A stretch of DNA of 64,000 nt. It comes from Caulobacter sp. 602-2 (lineage in GTDB: Bacteria; Pseudomonadota; Alphaproteobacteria; Caulobacterales; Caulobacteraceae). Every line of letters starts with the position of its first letter. Position 1 is the stretch's first letter. Below the pieces are notes generated by a model. That model was not told the origin of the DNA and ran no database searches. It saw only the letters and a list, made by a program, of their open reading frames with translations. The stretch spans positions 124,001 to 188,000 of the forward strand of contig NZ_JAAKGT010000007.1 in NCBI RefSeq assembly GCF_011043625.1, given 5' to 3'. Positions 57,282 to 64,000 of the stretch are shown here, piece after piece. Position numbers and translations under genes: made by a program.

Positions 57282-58807
57282 GCGAGACGATCCGCAACAT
57301 CGTCGTCGTCGGGGGCGGCACGGCCGGCTGGATGACGGCCGCGGCGCTGTCCCAGACGGTCGGGACGCGTCGCTACTCGATCACCGTCGTTGAGTCCGAA
57401 CAGATCGGAACCGTTGGGGTGGGCGAGGCGACCATCCCGATGATCCTGCTGTTCAACAAGGTGCTGGGCCTGGATGAGGACGTCTTCATCCGGGAGACCA
57501 ACGCCACCTTCAAGCTGGGCATCGAGTTCGTCGACTGGCGGCGGCTGGGGCACAGCTATTTCCACCCGTTCGGCCTCTACGGCGCCGACATGGACGGCGT
57601 CGGCTTCCAGCATTTCTGGCTGCGCTGGGCGCGCGAGAGCGGCGACCGGGGCCACGACGGCTTCAACGCCGAGACCCTGGCGGCGGCGGACGGGCGGTTC
57701 ATGCGGACGCCGCCGACGCCGAACCTGCCCAAGATCAACTACGCCTTCCAGTTCGACGCCGCGCTCTACGCGGCCTTCCTCAGGCGATACGCCGAGGCCA
57801 GAGGCGTCGTCCGCGTCGAGGGCAAGATCGCCGGCGTGGAGCGGAACGGCGAGAGCGGCCATGTCTCGCGGCTGGTGCTGGACGACGGCCGGTCCGTCTC
57901 TGGCGACTTCTTCGTCGACTGCTCGGGGTTTCGGGGCCTGCTCATCGAGGAGACGATGGGCGCGGGCTATGACGACTGGAGCCGCTGGCTGCCCTGCAAC
58001 CGCGCCGCGGCCATGCCTTGCGAGCGCGCTGGCGAACTGACCCCCTATACGCGGGCCACGGCGCGCGAGGCCGGCTGGCAATGGCGGATCCCGCTGCAGC
58101 ATCGCACCGGCAACGGCTACGTGTTCTGCGACGCCTTCATAAGCGAGGACGAAGCGGTGCGCCGGCTGGGCGAGCGGCTGGACGGCGCGGCGATGGCCGA
58201 CGCCAAGGTCTTGAAGTTCACCGCCGGGCGCCGTCGCAAGAGCTGGATCGGCAACGTCCTGGCCATCGGGCTGTCGAGCGGTTTCCTGGAGCCGCTGGAG
58301 TCGACCAGCATCCACCTGATCCAGGCCGCCATCGCCAAGCTGCTGACGCTGTTCCCCAAGACCGGCTTCGACCCCTTCGTGGTCGACAAGTTCAATCGCG
58401 AGATGGCCCTGGAGTACGAGCAGGTCCGCGACTTCATCATCGCTCACTACAAGGTCGGCGAGCGTGACGACACGCCGTTCTGGCGCTGGTGCAGGGACAT
58501 GGTTCCGCCCGACAGTCTGACCCAGCGGCTGGAGGTCTTCCGCACGCGCGGCGAGGTGCTGATCGACCAGAAGGAGCTCTTCAAGGAGACCAACTGGTTC
58601 GCCATCCTGGTGGGGCAGGGGCTGACGCCCGACGATTACCATGCGGTCGCTGACACCATCTCGTCGGACGAGCTGCGCCTGCGGATGGGCCGCATCCGGG
58701 CGGCGATCAACGAGCGCGTGGCCGGCATGCCGCCGCACGACCTCTATCTCGACAAGGCGGGCCTGCTCGGCGCCGCCGCCCTGGCCAGCAGGCGCGTACC
58801 GGCCTGA
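57278..58807 (+). CDS. Flavin-dependent halogenase (tryptophan halogenase family), third of three
   Basis: It starts at a GTG that overlaps the previous stop. The FAD motif Gly-Gly-Gly-Thr-Ala-Gly-Trp is at 12-18, the catalytic K79 in Ala-Thr-Phe-Lys-Leu-Gly, then Gly-Trp-Gln-Trp-Arg-Ile-Pro and Leu-Glu-Pro-Leu-Glu-Ser-Thr, all intact. It is 509 residues long and closely similar to the first copy, so a tandem duplication is likely. It ends the operon just before the GH35 operator. No flavin reductase gene is visible nearby; reduced flavin would have to come from elsewhere. Confidence 0.93.
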   Translation: MSETIRNIVVVGGGTAGWMTAAALSQTVGTRRYSITVVESEQIGTVGVGEATIPMILLFNKVLGLDEDVFIRETNATFKLGIEFVDWRRLGHSYFHPFGLYGADMDGVGFQHFWLRWARESGDRGHDGFNAETLAAADGRFMRTPPTPNLPKINYAFQFDAALYAAFLRRYAEARGVVRVEGKIAGVERNGESGHVSRLVLDDGRSVSGDFFVDCSGFRGLLIEETMGAGYDDWSRWLPCNRAAAMPCERAGELTPYTRATAREAGWQWRIPLQHRTGNGYVFCDAFISEDEAVRRLGERLDGAAMADAKVLKFTAGRRRKSWIGNVLAIGLSSGFLEPLESTSIHLIQAAIAKLLTLFPKTGFDPFVVDKFNREMALEYEQVRDFIIAHYKVGERDDTPFWRWCRDMVPPDSLTQRLEVFRTRGEVLIDQKELFKETNWFAILVGQGLTPDDYHAVADTISSDELRLRMGRIRAAINERVAGMPPHDLYLDKAGLLGAAALASRRVPA

Positions 58808-58808
58808 T

Positions 58809-58854
58809 TGGTCCGACCATTTGTCGAATTGGTATGACTTCCAATTTGACAAAT
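58809..58854. promoter_or_regulatory. GntR/FadR-type operator and long inverted repeat before GH35
   Basis: TGGTCCGACCA (58809-58819) matches the site before GH115. It runs into a second inverted repeat, ATTTGTCGAATTGG (58819-58832) and CCAATTTGACAAAT (58841-58854), whose arms match at 13 of 14 positions around an 8-base loop. The GH35 start is 65 bases downstream. The second element could be another operator or a leader hairpin. Confidence 0.6.
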
Positions 58855-58919
58855 CGCCCGCGATCCCGCGAATGCTAGCGGTAACAAGCGCGCAGGCGTT
58901 GGGATCGGGAGGTTTTGCG

Positions 58920-60569
58920 ATGAGAGGTTTCGGCGCCTGGCTCGGTGCGAGCGTCGCTACGGCCGCCCTGCTGGCGGCGAGCATCGCTGCGGCTGAGATC
59001 CCGCGTCTCGAAAAGCACGGAACCTCGGCCCGGCTGGTCGTCGACGGCAAGCCGATGCTGATCCTGGGCGGGGAGCTGGGCAATTCCAGCGCCTCTAGCC
59101 GCGCTTACATGGCCCGGCACTGGCCGCGCCTGAAGGCGATGAACCTCAACACCGTGTTGGCGCCGGTCTCCTGGGAGCTGATCGAACCGAAGGAGGGCGT
59201 CTACGACTTCTCCAGCGTCGACGACTTGTTGGCCGACGCCCGCGCCCAGGACATGAAGCTCGTCCTGCTGTGGTTCGGGGCCTGGAAGAACAGCATGTCG
59301 ACCTACGTCCCGGCGTGGGTGAAGCGCGACCAGGCCCGCTTCCCGCGCGTGAGAGCGCAGGACGGTTCGTCGATCGAGATCCTGTCGGCTTTCTCGGAGA
59401 ACACCCGCGCCGCCGACGCAAAAGCCTACGCCGCGCTGCTGGCGCACCTGAAGAAGGTCGACGGCGAGCGCAGCACCGTCCTGATGGTCCAGGTCGAGAA
59501 CGAGATCGGCATGCTGCCCTCGGCCCGGGAGCATGGCGCCGCCGCCGACGCGGCCTATGGCGCCCAGGTTCCGACGGCCCTGATCCAGAAGCTGAAGACC
59601 GGCGGCGAGGCCATCGAGCCGGAGTTGCGGGATCTGTGGCGTCGCAACGGCGCTAAGGAGAAGGGCTCCTGGGCCGCCGTGTTCGGCGCCGACGAGGCCG
59701 GGCAGGAGGTGTTCACCGCCTGGTCCTACGCCCGCTACACCGAGGCGGTCACCGCCGCGGGCAAGGCGGTCTATCCGCTGCCGATGTACGTAAACGCGGC
59801 GCTGAACCGCACCGGCAAGAAGCCTGGCGAATATCCCAGCGGCGGGCCATTGCCGCACCTGCTGGACGTGTGGAAGGCCGGCACGCCGAGCCTGGATCTG
59901 CTGTCGCCCGACATCTACTTCCCGAATTTCAACGATCTGGCCGCGCGTTTCGTGCGGCCCGACAACGCGCTGTTCGTGCCCGAGGCCAACAACGCCAGCG
60001 CCCCCGAGACCCCGGCCAACGCGTTCTACGCCTTCGGCAAGCTGGACGCCCTGGGCTTCTCGCCCTTCGCCATCGAGAGCGTCAACGCCGAGGAGCACAA
60101 GGCCATCGCCGACGCCTACGGCGTGCTGCATCAGCTGACTCCGGCGCTGCTGGCCGCCCAGGGCAAGGCGACGATGGCCGGCTTCAAGCCCCGGGTGCTG
60201 GAAGACGGTACCGTGCAGGACGCGCCGGTCGCCCAGGTGATGGGCGACTATCGCTTCGAGGTCGGCTTCATCGATCCCTGGACGCCGAAGGCCGCGCAGA
60301 AGCCCGCCACCCATGGCGGGCTGATCATCCAGACCGGTCCTGAGGAGTACCTGATCGCCGGCCGTGGGATCGTCGTCACCTTCGCCGGGGCCGGCAAGGG
60401 GCCGGCGCTGGCCGGGATCGACAAGGCCGAGGAGGGGGTGTTCGGCGCGGACGGGCGTTGGGTCGCCGGCCGCCTGCTCAACGGCGATCAGACCCACCAG
60501 GGTCGGCACATCCGCCTGTCGCCCGACCAGTTCCAGATCCAGCGGGTGAAGTTCTATCGCTATCGCTGA
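58920..60569 (+). CDS. GH35 beta-galactosidase
   Basis: The ATG at 58920 follows GGGAGG and gives a signal peptide (residues 1-25). The GH35 barrel has Leu-Gly-Gly-Glu-Leu-Gly-Asn, Trp-Glu-Leu-Ile-Glu-Pro-Lys-Glu-Gly-Val-Tyr-Asp-Phe, acid/base E195 in Gln-Val-Glu-Asn-Glu-Ile-Gly, and nucleophile E355 in Val-Pro-Glu-Ala-Asn-Asn. The C-terminal domain (about 410-549) is a small beta domain of the DUF5597 type. The layout resembles Bgl35A of Cellvibrio, which removes galactose from xyloglucan side chains. Shared operators with the GH115 gene suggest a hemicellulose regulon. Confidence 0.92.
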   Translation: MRGFGAWLGASVATAALLAASIAAAEIPRLEKHGTSARLVVDGKPMLILGGELGNSSASSRAYMARHWPRLKAMNLNTVLAPVSWELIEPKEGVYDFSSVDDLLADARAQDMKLVLLWFGAWKNSMSTYVPAWVKRDQARFPRVRAQDGSSIEILSAFSENTRAADAKAYAALLAHLKKVDGERSTVLMVQVENEIGMLPSAREHGAAADAAYGAQVPTALIQKLKTGGEAIEPELRDLWRRNGAKEKGSWAAVFGADEAGQEVFTAWSYARYTEAVTAAGKAVYPLPMYVNAALNRTGKKPGEYPSGGPLPHLLDVWKAGTPSLDLLSPDIYFPNFNDLAARFVRPDNALFVPEANNASAPETPANAFYAFGKLDALGFSPFAIESVNAEEHKAIADAYGVLHQLTPALLAAQGKATMAGFKPRVLEDGTVQDAPVAQVMGDYRFEVGFIDPWTPKAAQKPATHGGLIIQTGPEEYLIAGRGIVVTFAGAGKGPALAGIDKAEEGVFGADGRWVAGRLLNGDQTHQGRHIRLSPDQFQIQRVKFYRYR

Positions 60570-60574
60570 ACAGG

Positions 60575-60606
60575 GCGGGACCTCCGGATCGCTCCGAAGG
60601 TCCCGC
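60575..60606. terminator. Bidirectional hairpin between convergent GH35 and TonB genes
   Basis: GCGGGACCT and AGGTCCCGC are perfect outer arms, with CCGGA and TCCG pairing inside. It fills the 41-base gap between two converging stops and should terminate both transcripts. No T tract. Confidence 0.75.
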
Positions 60607-60610
60607 GCCG

Positions 60611-63055
60611 TCAGAAGCCGTAGGTCACGCGGGCATAGTAATAGCCGCCGTTGATCCCGAACGGCGAGAAGCTGGGATACAGCGCCACGCCCGGATTGCC
60701 GGCCGCGATCGAGGCGGCCGTGCCCGCCGGGTTCAGGTTCTCGGGATAGATGTCGAACAGGTTGTTGGCCCCGATCGACGTTTTCACCGCGTCGGTGACC
60801 GCGTAGGTCAATTCCAGGTCGGTGATCAGGTGGGCCTTGATGCGGTCCTTGAAGTAGGTCCCGTTGACGTTGGTATAGGCCCAGGCGGGGCCATAGAGGG
60901 TGTTGGTCAGGCTCACCGTCCAGCGGTCCTTGGCGTAGACCCCCGTCAGGTTGGCCTTGTAGCGCGGCGAGGCGTGCTCGAGGAACGCGATCGCCGCCCG
61001 ATCGTAGAGCACCGCGCTGCCCAGGCCCGAAGGCGGCGTGGCGATGCGGGTCACCTTGGTCTGGTTGACGTTGACGCCCAGGGTCCAGTCGATCTTCCCG
61101 AGGTCTCCGAGATCGGTCCAGGTGGTGGCCAGGATCTCGACGCCGCGCGTGCGGGTGTCCAGGCCGTTGGAGAACAGGTTGATGCCGGTGGTGCCGACGG
61201 TGGGGTCGAGCACATTGCCGTTGGCGGTGATGGCGTTGGTGATGGCCGCATTGACCACCGTCCCGCCGATCTTGCCGTAGAGGGCGCCGCTGCCGACGAT
61301 GCGGTCCTCGATCTTGATCTGATAGGCGTCGATGGTCAGCGAGACCCGGGGCAGGGGCTCGGCCACGATCCCGAAGCTGAGGTTGGTCGACTTCTCGGGA
61401 TCCAGCCCGTCCAGGCCCAGCAGCCTGGCGCCGGCCGAGCCCGGCGGCAACTGCACGAAGGCGGTGGTCGGCGAGACGTTGGTGGCCGAGTAATAGAGCT
61501 CGGCCAGGGTCGGGGCGCGGAAGCCGCTGCTGACCGTGCCGCGCACGGCGAAGGCCGGGGTGAAGTCATAGCGGCCCGTCAGCTTGGCGATGTCGGCCGA
61601 GCCGAAGTCGCTGAAGTCTTCATGGCGGACGGCGAAGTCCAGCTTCAGGTTCTCGATCGGCGCGGCGGCCAGGTCGGCATAGACCGCCCAGCTGTCGCGC
61701 TCGTGCTTGCCCGCGTCGGTCAGCGCGAAGCCGGGATAGGATTGCGAGCCGGACTTGTAGCGCGCGGCCGCGTCGCCGGCGCCGATCCGGTAGGTCTCGC
61801 TGCGTTGTTCGGCCCCGAGAGCCAGGGTGAGCGGCGAGGCCCAGCCCACCTCGAACTCGCGACTGACGTCGAGATTGTTGGTCCACTGGGTCGAGACGAA
61901 GTCGCCGGCGTGGAACTCGGTCGGGGTGGCGCCCGTGTCGGCATAGAGCTGCAGGTTGGCCGACTTGCGCACCCGCACCTCGTGGTCGTCGCGGCCGTAG
62001 GTGCTGGAGAGGTCGTAACGCCAGACGTCGAAGGCCTGGCCCTTGATCCCGCCGGTCAGGGCGTAGTCGGTCTCCAGCGTCTCCAGCATCGGGCTGAAGC
62101 CCTTCGGATAGATCGCCGGCAGGCGGTTGGGCAGGCGATAGTTCTCGTAGGCCGTGGCCTTCTTCACGCCGTAGGTGCCGAAACCGTAGACTTCGAACTG
62201 GTCGCTGGCCTTCCACCCGGCCGACACCGTGCCCGACGTCAGCTGGTAGCGCGCGTCGCCGGCGATGCGGTTCACGTACGGATAGCCGGGCAGGGCCGAG
62301 GGCCAGCCAGGATTGGCCGTGACCGCCGAGGCCGAGATCACCCGCGCGTCCGGGGCGCCGCGAAAGCTGAAGTCGTGGAAGCGGTTTTCCAGCGTGACGT
62401 TGACGTAAGCGCCCGGCGCGGGCGCGAACCCGGCGTTGGCCGACAGGCTGTAGGTCTCTCCGTCGCTTTCGTAGTAGGCGCCGCCGGTCGCCGAGGCGCT
62501 GCCGCCATGGTCGTCGTCCTTGAGGATGATGTTGATGACGCCGGCGATGGCGTCGGTGCCGTACTGGGCGGCCGCGCCGTCGGTCAGCACCTCGATGCGG
62601 GCGATCGACGCGGTCGGGATGAAGTTGAGGTCGGCCGCCGCCGAGCCCTGATAGGCCCCGGCCAGCACGGCGAGGTTGGCGGTGCCGTGGCGGCGCTTGC
62701 CGTTGATCAGAACCAGGGTCTGGTTGGCGCTGACCCCGCGCAGGCGCGCCGACAGGGTCAGGTTGGCCGCATCGCCGCCGAAGGCCTGGGCGGTGAACGA
62801 GGGCACGAGGTTGCTGATCGCCAGGCGCAGGTCGGTCTGGCCGGTGCGGGCCAGGGCCTCGTCGCCGATGACCTGCACGGGCGCGGCGCTGTCGACGGCG
62901 CGGACGCCACTCTGGCGGGTGCCGGTGACGATCACGGCCTCGACCGAGGCGACGTCCGGCGCGGCCGGTTCCGGCGCAGGATCGGCGACCGCGATCCCAC
63001 CCCACAGGGCCGTGGTCAAGGCGAGCGCCGACGCGCCCAGAATTTGGGTTTTCAT
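60611..63055 (-). CDS. TonB-dependent receptor
   Basis: Signal peptide residues 1-24 (Ala-Val-Ala-Asp). The TonB-box-like Glu-Ala-Val-Ile-Val-Thr-Gly-Thr-Arg is near residue 40. The plug includes Arg-Gly-Val-Ser-Ala-Asn-Gln-Thr-Leu-Val-Leu-Ile-Asn-Gly-Lys-Arg-Arg-His and Thr-Asp-Gly-Ala-Ala-Ala-Gln-Tyr-Gly-Thr-Asp-Ala-Ile-Ala-Gly-Val-Ile-Asn-Ile. The barrel ends Tyr-Ala-Arg-Val-Thr-Tyr-Gly-Phe. It is 814 residues long. This ring-type plug (Asn-Gly-Lys-Arg-Arg-His) is common in receptors of unknown ligand. It is transcribed alone; the RidA gene upstream ends 134 bases before its start. Confidence 0.93.
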   Translation of the reverse strand: MKTQILGASALALTTALWGGIAVADPAPEPAAPDVASVEAVIVTGTRQSGVRAVDSAAPVQVIGDEALARTGQTDLRLAISNLVPSFTAQAFGGDAANLTLSARLRGVSANQTLVLINGKRRHGTANLAVLAGAYQGSAAADLNFIPTASIARIEVLTDGAAAQYGTDAIAGVINIILKDDDHGGSASATGGAYYESDGETYSLSANAGFAPAPGAYVNVTLENRFHDFSFRGAPDARVISASAVTANPGWPSALPGYPYVNRIAGDARYQLTSGTVSAGWKASDQFEVYGFGTYGVKKATAYENYRLPNRLPAIYPKGFSPMLETLETDYALTGGIKGQAFDVWRYDLSSTYGRDDHEVRVRKSANLQLYADTGATPTEFHAGDFVSTQWTNNLDVSREFEVGWASPLTLALGAEQRSETYRIGAGDAAARYKSGSQSYPGFALTDAGKHERDSWAVYADLAAAPIENLKLDFAVRHEDFSDFGSADIAKLTGRYDFTPAFAVRGTVSSGFRAPTLAELYYSATNVSPTTAFVQLPPGSAGARLLGLDGLDPEKSTNLSFGIVAEPLPRVSLTIDAYQIKIEDRIVGSGALYGKIGGTVVNAAITNAITANGNVLDPTVGTTGINLFSNGLDTRTRGVEILATTWTDLGDLGKIDWTLGVNVNQTKVTRIATPPSGLGSAVLYDRAAIAFLEHASPRYKANLTGVYAKDRWTVSLTNTLYGPAWAYTNVNGTYFKDRIKAHLITDLELTYAVTDAVKTSIGANNLFDIYPENLNPAGTAASIAAGNPGVALYPSFSPFGINGGYYYARVTYGF

Positions 63056-63188
63056 CCTATCCCCCGATGAAAGCTTCAGATTGTTGGGATGCGCGATCGG
63101 CCGGGGAAGCGGCCCCGTCGCGCGGCGGGTTCTTCGGCGTGACGGCCGACAGCGACCGTCACGCAGACTTGGAAAGTCGCGCGGCCCG

Positions 63189-63665
63189 TCAGCGGGTCTT
63201 GGCGGCGACGAATTCGATCTCGACCAGGGCGCCGGGCAGGACGAGGCCCGCCACCTTCACCGTGCTGCGCGCAGGCTTGTTGGGCTGGGCGGCCGTGCCG
63301 AAGGCCTCGGCCCAGGCCTTGTTGAGGCCCGCGAAGTCGATCTCGCCGTTCTTGGCCGGATCGCCGACCAGGAAGACGGTGGCCTTGACCACGTCGCCAT
63401 GGCCAAGCCCCTCGGCCTTCAGCGCGGCTTCCAGCCTGGACAGCACCGAGCGGGTCTGTTCCTCGGTCGTGCCGGGCCTGGTCTTGTCGGCGATCGCCGG
63501 CAGGGCCCCGCTGAGGAAGACGAGCTCGGTTCCGGCCGGCACGGCGACCGAAGGGGTGATGGCGATCGCGCCCGACGACGGCGCGCGGCGGATCTCGGCG
63601 GCGTTTGCCGAGCTCGCCGCGAAGGCGGCGGTCAGAACAAGGGCGAAGGCGAGCTTGCGGATCAT
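63189..63665 (-). CDS. Exported RidA/YjgF-family protein
   Basis: The ATG at 63665 overlaps the stop of the amine oxidase gene and gives a signal peptide (residues 1-22, Ala-Asn-Ala-Ala). The rest is a RidA fold with Val-Phe-Leu-Ser-Gly, Gly-His-Gly-Asp-Val-Val-Lys-Ala-Thr-Val-Phe-Leu and Pro-Ala-Arg-Ser-Thr-Val-Lys-Val. The Arg of Ala-Arg-Ser-Thr is the residue that binds carboxylates in enamine/imine deaminases. It is 158 residues long. RidA proteins hydrolyse reactive imines; coupling to a flavin amine oxidase, which produces imines, makes a shared periplasmic job plausible. Confidence 0.88.
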   Translation of the reverse strand: MIRKLAFALVLTAAFAASSANAAEIRRAPSSGAIAITPSVAVPAGTELVFLSGALPAIADKTRPGTTEEQTRSVLSRLEAALKAEGLGHGDVVKATVFLVGDPAKNGEIDFAGLNKAWAEAFGTAAQPNKPARSTVKVAGLVLPGALVEIEFVAAKTR

Positions 63666-64000
63666 GGACGGGTCTCCGTTCGGGAAAGGGTGAGGCGATC
63701 GGCGCGGACGCGCTGGGCGATCAGGCCGACCGTGCGACGGGCGGCGGCGACGCCGCCCTCCTGCCAGCTGGGCAGTTGCGAGAGGTGGGCGCCGGACAGG
63801 AAGATCCGGCCCTGGGGCTGGTTCAGCAGGCGATAGGCGGCCGGGTCGTTGCCGTCGGCCTCCCAGTGGATCCACGGGCCGAGAGTGAAGGCCTGGCGGT
63901 TCCAGTCGATCACCAGCGGCGCGGCGAGCTCGCGACCCTTGCCAGGGTGAAGTTTGTCGATCGCCGCGCGGGTGACGGCGACTTGGTCATCGAAGCCTCG
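63662..64000 (-). CDS. Flavin amine oxidase, C-terminal part, runs off the window
   Basis: The visible 112 residues contain Asp-Trp-Asn-Arg-Gln-Ala-Phe-Thr-Leu-Gly-Pro-Trp-Ile-His-Trp, then Gly-Arg-Ile-Phe-Leu-Ser-Gly-Ala-His-Leu-Ser and Ser-Trp-Gln-Glu-Gly-Gly-Val. These form the FAD-binding C-terminal block of the monoamine oxidase family. The 5' end and the substrate domain lie beyond position 64000. The stop overlaps the RidA start (ATGA). Confidence 0.85.
   Translation of the reverse strand, partial: RGFDDQVAVTRAAIDKLHPGKGRELAAPLVIDWNRQAFTLGPWIHWEADGNDPAAYRLLNQPQGRIFLSGAHLSQLPSWQEGGVAAARRTVGLIAQRVRADRLTLSRTETRP

Noticed and set aside
60458..63070. Long plus-strand frame opposite the last TonB receptor
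   Set aside because: Shadow of the minus-strand receptor; begins inside the GH35 gene and runs through a terminator hairpin.

Overview
The window is GC-rich, densely packed DNA that looks like a Caulobacter-type alphaproteobacterium. The signs are several large TonB-dependent receptors of the Xanthomonas/Caulobacter type, flavin-dependent (tryptophan) halogenase homologues sitting beside one of them, many secreted glycoside hydrolases, and frequent ATGA/GTGA gene overlaps. The genus is inferred from content only. No rRNA, tRNA, CRISPR array, integrase or transposase was seen.

Positions 1-23350 hold a compact non-flagellar type III secretion system (T3SS). A leftward operon carries sctU and a FliO-like gene. 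A long rightward operon carries a lytic transglycosylase, sctV, sctC, sctD, a needle-like gene, sctI, sctJ, sctK, sctL, sctN, sctO and sctP. A second rightward operon carries a histidine kinase, a FixJ-type regulator, sctQ, sctR, sctS and sctT. Around these lie orphan genes that are probably secreted substrates, translocators or chaperones. The clearest is a DUF1521 protein with the Gly-Asp-Pro-His-Val site of the NopE metal-induced self-cleaving effectors. A palindromic box (core GGGTTTTCCC) occurs four times by eye, each time near an accessory gene or the kinase operon. It is a candidate T3SS control site.

Positions 23351-37400 hold a secreted adenosine deaminase, a GH115 alpha-glucuronidase, a TonB receptor paired with a secreted tyrosine phosphatase-like protein, a regulator with two TetR-type DNA-binding domains, a two-domain beta-propeller phytase, and a further TonB receptor. 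This is a scavenging region for glucuronoxylan, phosphate esters and nucleosides.

Positions 37400-50460 read as a galactomannan/mannan utilisation locus. It has a GH27 alpha-galactosidase, ROK sugar kinase, AGE-family sugar isomerase (mannose to fructose), carboxylesterase, LamG-GH2 beta-mannosidase-like enzyme, SGNH esterase, ROK repressor and GH5 mannanase. Side chains and acetyl groups would be removed outside the cytoplasm, the backbone cut to mannose, and mannose converted to fructose and fructose 6-phosphate inside. AT-rich near-palindromes in the intergenic gaps are candidate ROK operators.

Positions 50460-60600 hold a JmjC/cupin-like protein divergent from a very large TonB receptor. 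The receptor is followed by three overlapping halogenase-family genes, the middle one without the catalytic landmarks, and then a GH35 beta-galactosidase. The GH35 and GH115 genes share a TGGTCNGACCA operator. The right end has another TonB receptor, a secreted RidA-like protein and the C-terminal part of a flavin amine oxidase that runs off the window.
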